Positions 1 to 5,062 of a stretch of DNA of 5,799 nucleotides are shown here, piece by piece. The position numbers and the translations under genes were made by a program. The notes below the pieces were generated by a model that saw only the letters and a list, made by a program, of their open reading frames with translations, did not search any database and had not been told where the DNA came from. The stretch is from an uncultured Hyphomicrobiales bacterium. Lineage in GTDB: Bacteria > Pseudomonadota > Alphaproteobacteria > Rhizobiales > Rhizobiaceae. The stretch lies in the NCBI GenBank assembly GCA_943908365.1, contig CALTTH010000162.1:1-5799 (forward strand), read 5' to 3'. How positions within the stretch are numbered: position 1 is the first letter of the stretch; every line of letters starts with the position of its first letter.

Positions 1-40
1 CACCAGAATATATCCATTAACGCTTCGCAGGAGCCGTCCC

Positions 41-1021
41 ATGCCCTTGGCCAACCTTCCTCCTCTCGTCACCGTTTTCGGCGGCTCGGGCTTCGTCGGG
101 CGGCATGTGGTTCGCACGCTGGCAAAGCGCGGTTATCGCATCCGCGTTGCGGTGCGCCGCCCGGATCTCGCGGGCTTCCTGCAGCCGCTCGGCAATGTCG
201 GCCAAATCTCCTTTGCCCAGGCAAACCTCCGCTACAAGGACTCGATCGTCCGCGCTGTTGAAGATGCCGATCACGTCGTCAATTGCGTCGGCCTGCTGTT
301 CGAAAACGGCCGCAACACCTTTGATGCCGTGCAGGAATTTGGCGCGCGCGCTGTCGCAGAAGCTGCAAAGGCTGCGGGCGCGACGCTGACCCATATTTCG
401 GCGATCGGTGCCGATGCGGATTCTTCGATCGGATATGCCCGCACCAAGGGCCGCGCAGAAGCCGCGATCCGCTCCATTCTGCCAGACGCCATCGTTCTGC
501 GCCCATCCATCGTCTTTGGCCCTGAGGACGACTTCTTCAACAAGTTTGCCGGCATGGCGCGCACGCTTCCCTTCCTGCCATTGATCGGTGGCGGAAAGAC
601 CAAGTTCCAGCCCGTCTATGTCGAAGATGTCGCAGAAGCCGTTGCCCGCAGCGTCGACGGTCAGCTGAAGCCCGGCGCCACCTATGAGCTTGGCGGCCAG
701 GACGTTTTGACCTTCCGTCAATGTCTCGAGGCGGTACTAGAGGCAACATACCGCGAACGTCCGATGGTCAACCTGCCGTTCGGCATTGCCTCACTCATGG
801 GTTCGGTGGCGTCCCTCATTCCGCTGATCAAGCCTCCCTTCACCTCCGACCAGATTGCTCTTTTGAAGAATGACAATGTGGTATCGGCCGAAGCGGAAAA
901 GGCGGGTCTGACATTGGAAGGTATGGGGATTACACCCGTTCGCATCACCTCGGTGCTGTCGTCCTATCTGGTCAGCTACCGCCCGCACGGCCAGTTCAGC
1001 AATGCGGGAAAAGCCGCTTAA
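41..1021 (+). CDS. NDUFA9-family NAD(P)-binding protein (complex I 39-kDa subunit-like, extended/atypical SDR)
   Basis: A 326-residue Rossmann-fold protein. The dinucleotide-binding glycine motif GGSGFVG is at residues 14-20, just after the first hydrophobic strand (LVTVFGGSG). Further SDR landmarks are the strand end THISAIGA (117-124), a YARTK motif giving the Y132-x3-K136 pair, and LRPSIVFGPEDDF near residue 155. The family is named for the NADPH-binding accessory subunit of mitochondrial complex I; bacterial members are widespread in alphaproteobacteria, and I infer a link to respiration or quinone handling rather than see one. The start is supported by CAGGAG at 28-33, seven bases upstream of the ATG. 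Length and motifs look intact. The gene seems to be transcribed alone, since a stem-loop and a long gap follow. It could be another atypical SDR dehydrogenase, but the NDUFA9-like architecture makes this the best call. Confidence 0.88.
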   Translation: MPLANLPPLVTVFGGSGFVGRHVVRTLAKRGYRIRVAVRRPDLAGFLQPLGNVGQISFAQANLRYKDSIVRAVEDADHVVNCVGLLFENGRNTFDAVQEFGARAVAEAAKAAGATLTHISAIGADADSSIGYARTKGRAEAAIRSILPDAIVLRPSIVFGPEDDFFNKFAGMARTLPFLPLIGGGKTKFQPVYVEDVAEAVARSVDGQLKPGATYELGGQDVLTFRQCLEAVLEATYRERPMVNLPFGIASLMGSVASLIPLIKPPFTSDQIALLKNDNVVSAEAEKAGLTLEGMGITPVRITSVLSSYLVSYRPHGQFSNAGKAA

Positions 1022-1408
1022 AGCACAACTCTTCCTCTTCTCAGCATTAACGGCGCTTCAACTCTCTGAGTTGACGCGCCGCGTGCTTTGATGAAGTCGA
1101 TTGCGACCGCGCTACGATGCCTGCGGTTTTTTTAAAACGCGCTGCAACCAAAGATTACTCCGCCCGTTATGACCCCGACGAGCGTTCTGCGGCGAATTCG
1201 TCGCGACGTCCAAGGGGTGGGAATGTCGCGGAAACGCGTGGGGAATGCCGCAAGCGTGGCGCAAGGGCAACGGTGGAAAAGTCTTCACATTAACCCGGTG
1301 TTCAGCAACGTCAGTTATTGGTAAACGCCACAATCACGACACATCCTCCATCGAACAACCAAGCAGCGGCGTGACCGCTCGTATTTTAATTTTGAAAGGC
1401 AATGAGAA
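1022..1408. other. Intergenic stretch without a convincing gene
   Basis: Apart from the stem-loop at 1051-1081, I see no supported gene here. Short ATG-initiated frames exist (for example 1169-1324) but lack ribosome binding sites and protein-like composition. An imperfect direct repeat beginning GGGAATG starts at 1219 and again at 1241. A degenerate TTAA-N7-TTCA lies at 1290-1304, one base off the CtrA core. The promoter of the small gene at 1409 is presumably within this stretch, but no clear -35/-10 pair stands out. Confidence 0.5.
1051..1081 (+). terminator. Stem-loop after the NDUFA9-like gene, possible terminator or mRNA 3' end
   Basis: Fourteen paired positions with one T/C mismatch close over a three-base TCT loop (left arm 1051-1064, right arm 1068-1081). 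It lies 30 bases after the stop codon. Only a short interrupted T run (CTTTG) follows, so it is a poor classical intrinsic terminator. It may instead protect the mRNA 3' end. The stem is plain in the sequence; its role is inferred. Confidence 0.5.
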
Positions 1409-1564
1409 ATGGGCAGGTCTATCGCACTCTTTTTTGCGTGTGCGGCGTTGGTCGTTCTGGCAGGTTCGTTCATGGCTCCGGGCACGGTTGCCGCGGGCAA
1501 GACCGGTTGTTCTCCTGCCTATGGGGTTGACCCATGCGCAACAAGCTCCATCGCTGCGCAGTGA
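1409..1564 (+). CDS. Small exported protein of 51 residues, unknown function
   Basis: I do not recognise this protein. The frame encodes 51 residues. A basic residue at position 3 is followed by a hydrophobic core (residues 5-23, IALFFACAALVVLAGSFMA) and then a small-residue stretch ending VAA at 27-29, a plausible signal-peptidase I site. Cleavage there would leave a 22-residue peptide, GKTGCSPAYGVDPCATSSIA plus AQ, with cysteines at 34 and 43 that could form a disulfide. AAAGG at 1395-1399 lies nine bases before the ATG. A strong intrinsic terminator begins 38 bases after the stop, showing that this stretch is transcribed in the + direction. The gene sits alone between two long gaps. It could instead be part of a non-coding transcript with a chance frame; the signal-peptide pattern, RBS and terminator together favour a gene. 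Confidence 0.55.
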   Translation: MGRSIALFFACAALVVLAGSFMAPGTVAAGKTGCSPAYGVDPCATSSIAAQ

Positions 1565-1601
1565 CGTCGATTGCCCTGACGGCCGTCGCATGAATAGGCT
1601 T

Positions 1602-1633
1602 AGCGCCCGGAGCGAAATCCCGGGCGCTTTTTT
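1602..1633 (+). terminator. Strong rho-independent terminator
   Basis: A perfect nine-base GC-rich stem (AGCGCCCGG at 1602-1610 with CCGGGCGCT at 1620-1628) encloses a nine-base loop and runs straight into six T residues (1628-1633). This is a textbook intrinsic terminator in the + direction. It ends the transcript carrying the 51-codon gene, and shows that the genes downstream need their own promoter. Confidence 0.92.
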
Positions 1634-1735
1634 ATTGCAGCCGCTCAAGGCCGCACGAAAGCGATAGAGTGCCATGCGTCCTTGGATGCACAAGCGACGC
1701 TTCCATCTTATTCGAGCCTACACCTTGCGCTTTCT

Positions 1736-1755
1736 GAAAATTGGTTCCGATTTTC
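1736..1755. repeat. Palindrome resembling short intergenic repeats of Rhizobiaceae
   Basis: GAAAATTGGTTCCGATTTTC is a near-perfect inverted repeat: nine paired positions, one of them T-G, around a two-base centre. The flanks, CTTTCT before and GAGCCGATGC after, match my recollection of a palindromic element common between genes in Agrobacterium and Rhizobium. The dyad is directly visible. Family membership is from memory and is not tested against a genome. Confidence 0.55.
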
Positions 1756-1782
1756 GAGCCGATGCTGCGGTGCAACGCGAGA

Positions 1783-1797
1783 TTAAAGTTACGTTAA
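1783..1797. promoter_or_regulatory. Putative CtrA-binding box upstream of the fzlA-like gene
   Basis: TTAA (1783-1786), seven bases, then TTAA (1794-1797) is an exact match to the full CtrA site TTAA-N7-TTAA known from Caulobacter and other alphaproteobacteria. The box ends 94 bases before the ATG. If the TATTAT at 1810-1815 is the -10, the box overlaps the -35 region, the usual position for CtrA-activated promoters. Binding is inferred from the motif alone. Confidence 0.55.
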
Positions 1798-1809
1798 AAA
1801 AACTTCGTC

Positions 1810-1815
1810 TATTAT
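1810..1815 (+). promoter_or_regulatory. Candidate -10 element for the fzlA-like gene
   Basis: TATTAT matches five of six bases of the TATAAT consensus and lies 12 bases after the CtrA-type box. No good -35 hexamer sits at 16-18 bases, as expected for an activator-dependent promoter. Start of transcription would be near 1822, giving a leader of about 70 bases. Confidence 0.35.
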
Positions 1816-1891
1816 TTCGTGCTGAAGCCGCACTTTGAGCTTTTTTCCACCACAGATAAGCAATCGCAAGAAACACAAACTCTGAGCGCAA

Positions 1892-2584
1892 ATGCCAACT
1901 CTTTATCATTCCTCCATGTCGACAGCATCACGGTTCGTCCGGCTGATCCTTGCCGAATATGGCTTCCAGATCGATCTTGTCGAGGAGCAGCCTTGGGAAA
2001 AGAGGCGGGAATTTTTGGCGCTCAATCCGGCCGGTACCTTGCCCGTCTACCTCGACGACAACATGCGCTCGCTTTGCGGGCCCTATGTGCTGGCGGAGTT
2101 TCTGGATGAGGCGCATGGCGTGCTGAAGCGCGATCGGCGTCTTCTGGCGGAAGAACCGTTTCAACGCGCTGAAATCCGCCGTCTGACCGAGTGGTTTCTG
2201 CAGAAGATGGAAAACGACGTCACCAAGCCCTTGGTGCGCGAGCGTGTCTACAAATTGCAGATGACCGCTGCCCAAGGTGGCGGCCCGCCAGACTCGAAAC
2301 TTCTGCGAACCGCCCGGTCGAATATTCGCCAGCATATGAAATATCTCGAATGGCTTGCGGGTTCGCGCACGTGGATCGCCGGTGATCGCTTGAGCTATGG
2401 CGATCTCGCGGCCGCAGCATCGGTCTCCATTCTTGACTATCTCGGTGAGATCAACTGGCTGGAAGCGCCGATTGCCAAGGAATGGTACCAGCGGGTGAAG
2501 TCGCGCCCGTCCTTCCGTCCGCTACTGGCCGAGCGCGTGCCACGTCTGGCACCCTCTTCCCATTATGCCGATCTCGATTTCTAA
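1892..2584 (+). CDS. fzlA: FzlA-like GST-fold protein (FtsZ-associated division regulator)
   Basis: A 230-residue protein with a thioredoxin-like GST N-terminal domain (about residues 1-75) and an all-helical C-terminal domain (about 90-215). NPAGTLPVYLDD (45-56) carries the conserved cis-Pro motif at P51, and LSYGDLAAAA (167-176) is the GST N-capping box. Where true GSTs have an E/D-S pair that binds the glutathione gamma-glutamyl group, this protein has G63-P64, arguing against catalysis. The conserved-looking tail APSSHYADLDF (220-230) and the length fit FzlA, which in Caulobacter binds FtsZ, promotes filament curvature and constriction, and does not bind glutathione; A. tumefaciens FzlA is also reported to be needed for division. 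The RBS is weak (GAG at 1884-1886). The gene precedes queG by 76 bases and has its own CtrA-type promoter region. The alternative is an unspecialised GST-family protein. Confidence 0.75.
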   Translation: MPTLYHSSMSTASRFVRLILAEYGFQIDLVEEQPWEKRREFLALNPAGTLPVYLDDNMRSLCGPYVLAEFLDEAHGVLKRDRRLLAEEPFQRAEIRRLTEWFLQKMENDVTKPLVRERVYKLQMTAAQGGGPPDSKLLRTARSNIRQHMKYLEWLAGSRTWIAGDRLSYGDLAAAASVSILDYLGEINWLEAPIAKEWYQRVKSRPSFRPLLAERVPRLAPSSHYADLDF

Positions 2585-2660
2585 TCCTGTCACCACGCAT
2601 TATATATAGCGTCTCAGTCGGCGCGGTGCCGGCTGGCGTCGCAGGAGAGAAGCAATCGAC

Positions 2661-3803
2661 ATGGTCTTGCAGAAGCAGGAGCTGCGCGCCCGCAAGCTGA
2701 CGGATTTCGTTCGAGCGGAAGCAACGGCGCTTGGCTTCGACCTCTGTCGGATCACATCACCGGACGCAATTCCGCAGGCGCCGGACCGATTGCGTGAATT
2801 TCTCGATAGCGGCTTCCACGGCACCATGGGCTGGATGGCGGAAACGCAGGATCGGCGGGCCTCTCCAAAGACGCTATGGGGCGATGTCCGCTCGATCGTG
2901 ATGTTCGGACTGAATTACGGACCGGATGAAGACCCGCGCACAATCCTCGAAAAGCCCGACAAGGCCGCAATCTCAGTCTACGCCCGCAACCGCGATTATC
3001 ATGACGTCATCAAAGGACGACTGAAGGAGATCGCAACACGCTTTGCGGCGCGCGCCGGCGAAGACGTGAAGGTCTTTGTCGATACAGCACCGGTGATGGA
3101 AAAGCCGTTGGCTGCCGCTGCCGGTCTTGGCTGGCAGGGCAAGCACACCAATCTCGTCAGCCGCTCTTTCGGCTCATGGCTTTTTCTCGGCAGCATGTTC
3201 ACCACGGCCGAACTCTGTCTCGATGAGGCTGAGAGGGATCATTGCGGCTCCTGTCGCGCCTGCCTGGACGCATGCCCGACCAACGCCTTTCCGGTGCCAT
3301 ACAAGCTCGATGCGCGACGCTGCATTTCCTATCTGACCATTGAGCATAAAGGGCCGATACCACACGAATTCAGACCTCTGATCGGCAACCGCATCTATGG
3401 CTGCGACGATTGTCTGGCTGCATGTCCCTGGAACAAGTTCGCCGCCAGCGCATCGGAGATGAAGTTGCAGGCGAGAGAGGATCTCAAGGAACCCTCCATC
3501 GACTTTCTTCTTGGGCTCGACGACGCTGCATTCCGAACCTTCTTCAGCGGATCGCCAGTCAAGCGGATTGGTCGCAATCGTTTCATCCGGAACGTTCTGG
3601 TCGCGGCCGGTAATTCAAAAGATCAACGCTTGGTCGAACAATGCAGGCGTCTGGTAAGTGATGCATCACCAGAGGTGCGCGGCATGGCAGTCTGGGCACT
3701 TTCACAGCTGATGGACAGCCATAGCTTCCATGCATACGCTGCGGCGCACACGACCGAAGACGATTCGGATGTGCAGGAAGAGTGGCGTATCGCAGGAGCA
3801 TAG
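2661..3803 (+). CDS. queG: Epoxyqueuosine reductase QueG
   Basis: A 380-residue enzyme, close to the usual length of the family. It performs the last step of queuosine synthesis, reducing epoxyqueuosine to queuosine at tRNA position 34 with a cobalamin and two [4Fe-4S] clusters in the cytoplasm. The cluster motifs are intact: CGSCRACLDACP (C195, C198, C201, C205), C221, and CDDCLAACP (C248, C251, C255). The N-terminal cobalamin-binding region includes SVYARNRDYHDVIK (105-118) and VDTAPVMEKPLA (140-151), where D141 is the likely catalytic acid. GWQGKHTNLV (157-166) is also a family signature. The C-terminal part (about 300-355) has the HEAT-like tRNA-binding character of QueG. AGGAGAGAAG begins at 2643, a slightly long distance before the ATG. 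A TATATATAG stretch at 2601-2609 might be a -10, but no good -35 accompanies it. The stop directly abuts the next start. Confidence 0.95.
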   Translation: MVLQKQELRARKLTDFVRAEATALGFDLCRITSPDAIPQAPDRLREFLDSGFHGTMGWMAETQDRRASPKTLWGDVRSIVMFGLNYGPDEDPRTILEKPDKAAISVYARNRDYHDVIKGRLKEIATRFAARAGEDVKVFVDTAPVMEKPLAAAAGLGWQGKHTNLVSRSFGSWLFLGSMFTTAELCLDEAERDHCGSCRACLDACPTNAFPVPYKLDARRCISYLTIEHKGPIPHEFRPLIGNRIYGCDDCLAACPWNKFAASASEMKLQAREDLKEPSIDFLLGLDDAAFRTFFSGSPVKRIGRNRFIRNVLVAAGNSKDQRLVEQCRRLVSDASPEVRGMAVWALSQLMDSHSFHAYAAAHTTEDDSDVQEEWRIAGA

Positions 3804-4682
3804 ATGTCGCAGCTGATGATTTTCGGTGCCGGATATTCCGGCAAAGCAATCGCCAAAAGTCTTCAGGACAGCATGGACCGGGTGTGCGGTACCACGCGAA
3901 GCGCGGACCAAGCCGACAAGCTGCAATCGCTCGGCATCACCCCCTTCATCTTCGATGGTGAAATGCTCAATGACGATTTGTGCGCGGCACTCTCAACCGT
4001 CACCCATCTCGTCCAATCGATTGCTCCCGGCAAGACGGGCGATCCACTGTTGCGACTGTGCGGTGGGGATCTGCAATCGCTCATGCCGCAGCTGAAATGG
4101 GCTGCCTATCTCTCCACCGTCGGCGTTTACGGCAATCACGATGGCGCATGGGTCGATGAGCAGACGTCTTGCAAGCCCGTTTCGGCGCGCTCGCTGGAGC
4201 GCGTGGAGGCCGAGCAGGCGTGGATCAAAGCGGCGAACGAGGCCTCGGTGCCCCTCTGCATTCTGCGTCTATCGGGCATTTATGGGCCGGGCCGCAACGG
4301 CTTCATGAACCTGGAAAAGGGGACTGCCCGGCGCCTGATCAAGCAGGATCAGGTCTTCAATCGCATCCGTGTCGAGGATATCGGGGCAGTGAGCGCTTTC
4401 CTTGCGTCGCATAACGCCAACGGCATCTTCAACGTGACGGACGACGAGCCGGCACCGCCGCAAGATGTCGTGACGTTCGCCGCGGATCTGATGGGGATCG
4501 ACCCTCCTCCCGAACAATCTTTCCAGACGGCGGAACTCAGCCCCATGGCCCGGTCCTTCTATGGCGAGAACAAAAGGGTCTCGAACGGCAAGCTCCGCCA
4601 CATGGGCTTTTCGTTTCGCTACCCCGATTACCGCGGATCGCTGCGCCAATTGTGGGAAAGCGGCACCTGGAAAGATGAATGA
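3804..4682 (+). CDS. Atypical SDR-family NAD(P)-binding protein (YeeZ-like)
   Basis: A 292-residue Rossmann-fold protein of the extended/atypical SDR group. The nucleotide-binding motif GAGYSG is at residues 8-13, directly after the first strand LMIFG. YLSTVGVYG (102-110) and LRLSGIYGPGRNGF (154-167) are typical of sugar-epimerase-like SDRs, as is VEDIGAVSAFL (about 190-200). The canonical active-site Y-x3-K is not evident: the equivalent region reads SARSLERVEAEQAW (127-140). The protein may therefore bind a nucleotide without classical SDR chemistry. It most resembles the YeeZ-type NAD(P)-dependent epimerase-like family; no substrate is known to me. The start codon follows the queG stop with no gap, and its Shine-Dalgarno AGGAG (3794-3798) lies inside the end of queG, so the two are co-transcribed and probably translationally coupled. 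Confidence 0.85.
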   Translation: MSQLMIFGAGYSGKAIAKSLQDSMDRVCGTTRSADQADKLQSLGITPFIFDGEMLNDDLCAALSTVTHLVQSIAPGKTGDPLLRLCGGDLQSLMPQLKWAAYLSTVGVYGNHDGAWVDEQTSCKPVSARSLERVEAEQAWIKAANEASVPLCILRLSGIYGPGRNGFMNLEKGTARRLIKQDQVFNRIRVEDIGAVSAFLASHNANGIFNVTDDEPAPPQDVVTFAADLMGIDPPPEQSFQTAELSPMARSFYGENKRVSNGKLRHMGFSFRYPDYRGSLRQLWESGTWKDE

Positions 4683-4693
4683 ACGTTCATCTT
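4672..4693 (+). terminator. Stem-loop straddling the stop codon of the SDR gene
   Basis: AAGATGAA (4672-4679) pairs perfectly with TTCATCTT (4686-4693) around a six-base loop that includes the TGA stop. It is AT-rich and not followed by a T run, so it is a weak terminator candidate. It may instead cap the 3' end of the queG-SDR message. Confidence 0.35.
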
Positions 4694-4755
4694 CAAAGGG
4701 TGAAAAATCCATCCAAGTGGCGTTTTGAGAATGTTTATCATCGTCAAATTTGTCT

Positions 4756-4770
4756 TTAACCTTTTATTAA
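4756..4770. promoter_or_regulatory. Putative CtrA-binding box upstream of the rlpA-like gene
   Basis: TTAACC begins at 4756, and TTAA at 4767-4770 completes an exact TTAA-N7-TTAA; the CC after the first half matches the extended CtrA consensus. It lies 292 bases before the TTG start, so activation from it would imply a long leader. The local AT-richness raises the chance of a random match, so this is less secure than a site in GC-rich DNA. Confidence 0.45.
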
Positions 4771-4939
4771 TGTGCAAATTTAGAGGATTTTTTCAGCTTT
4801 TAGAAAATTATTTCACTCGACTTTTGTGAAGTCGTGACTCGCAAGCTGGTACCGCAATCCTTTTGCGCTTGTGGTTTGATTCCAAAGAAATTTTTCCGAA
4901 ACCATAGACGGCTATCTAAAATTGGCTTTCACGCTAACG

Positions 4940-4973
4940 ATCACGAATGTTACAGCCTGTAACAGTTCGTGAT
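4940..4973. promoter_or_regulatory. Long dyad, candidate operator or RNA hairpin in the rlpA leader
   Basis: Two 16-base arms are perfectly complementary apart from one extra G at 4965. ATCACGAA (4940-4947) and TGTTACAG (4948-4955) face CTGTAACA (4957-4964) and TTCGTGAT (4966-4973) across a single central C at 4956. The core TGTTACAG-C-CTGTAACA is a perfect palindrome, the shape of a dimeric repressor's operator. As RNA it would form a very stable hairpin. It ends 89 bases before the gene start. I cannot tell operator from RNA structure by reading alone. Confidence 0.6.
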
Positions 4974-4974
4974 T

Positions 4975-5002
4975 GGAAGAAGGCAAGTTTTTGCCATTTT
5001 TC
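4975..5002 (+). terminator. Terminator-like hairpin in the rlpA leader (possible attenuator)
   Basis: GGCAA (4982-4986) pairs with TTGCC (4991-4995) around GTTT. The stem can extend outward through A-T and G-T pairs between 4975-4980 and 4997-5002 after one A/A mismatch. A run of five T residues (4997-5001) follows the core stem. Located just before the coding region and right after the dyad, it could attenuate transcription. The core stem is short, so efficiency is doubtful. Confidence 0.35.
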
Positions 5003-5050
5003 CGCGTCCCTAAACTCTCCGCAATTCATTCGGCGCGGGGCCGAGTATCA

Positions 5051-5056
5051 GGGAAG
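5051..5056 (+). promoter_or_regulatory. Ribosome binding site that decides the rlpA start
   Basis: GGGAAG lies six bases before the TTG at 5063, ideal spacing. The in-frame ATG at 5081 has no purine-rich sequence at a suitable distance. This favours initiation at TTG. Confidence 0.65.
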
Positions 5057-5062
5057 CACAGT

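Larger units (their letters stand above)
1634..1891. other. Intergenic and promoter region upstream of the fzlA-like gene
   Basis: No gene is supported here. The stretch holds a palindrome of rhizobial intergenic type (1736-1755), a TTAA-N7-TTAA box (1783-1797) and a possible -10 element (1810-1815). Base composition turns AT-rich from about 1780, as expected for a promoter and 5' leader. Confidence 0.6.
4683..5062. other. AT-rich leader and regulatory region upstream of the rlpA-like gene
   Basis: This 380-base stretch has no supported gene and is visibly AT-rich between about 4710 and 4930, unlike its neighbours. It contains a TTAA-N7-TTAA box (4756-4770) flanked by CAAATTT direct repeats starting at 4745 and 4775, exactly 30 bases apart. 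It also has a small stem (4818-4834, CGACTT with AAGTCG), GANTC sites at 4836-4840 and 4878-4882, a long dyad (4940-4973) and a terminator-like hairpin (4975-5002). This looks like an elaborate control region rather than decayed coding sequence. Confidence 0.6.

Noticed and set aside
17..721. 234-codon open frame on the - strand
   Set aside because: It lies fully opposite the NDUFA9-like gene, whose motifs, RBS and length are convincing. The antisense product has no recognisable domain and is a by-product of GC-rich codon use.
1219..1260. Imperfect direct repeat beginning GGGAATG, period about 22
   Set aside because: Only two diverged copies, no link to a gene or known element; likely chance in GC-rich sequence.
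1290..1304. TTAA-N7-TTCA, one base off the CtrA core, upstream of the small secreted gene
   Set aside because: One mismatch in an 8-base core is common by chance, and no promoter elements accompany it.
1169..1324. 51-codon ATG frame in the same register as the small secreted gene
   Set aside because: No Shine-Dalgarno, highly basic unstructured composition, no signal peptide or motif.
1534..1593. 19-codon frame (MRNKLHRCAVTSIALTAVA) overlapping the end of the small secreted gene
   Set aside because: Its hydrophobic end looks a little like a signal peptide, but there is no RBS and it is too short to support.
1245..1667. 140-codon frame on the + strand across the intergenic region
   Set aside because: It reads straight through the strong terminator at 1602-1633, has no RBS, and its product is low in protein-like patterning. 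The 51-codon frame at 1409 is the better use of this DNA.
1022..1891. tRNA, riboswitch, CRISPR or insertion-sequence remnants in the long gap
   Set aside because: I saw no cloverleaf, regular spaced repeats, terminal inverted repeats with target duplication, or transposase fragments.
4269..4712. 147-codon open frame on the - strand
   Set aside because: Antisense to the SDR gene, with no domain or RBS; a shadow of the real frame.
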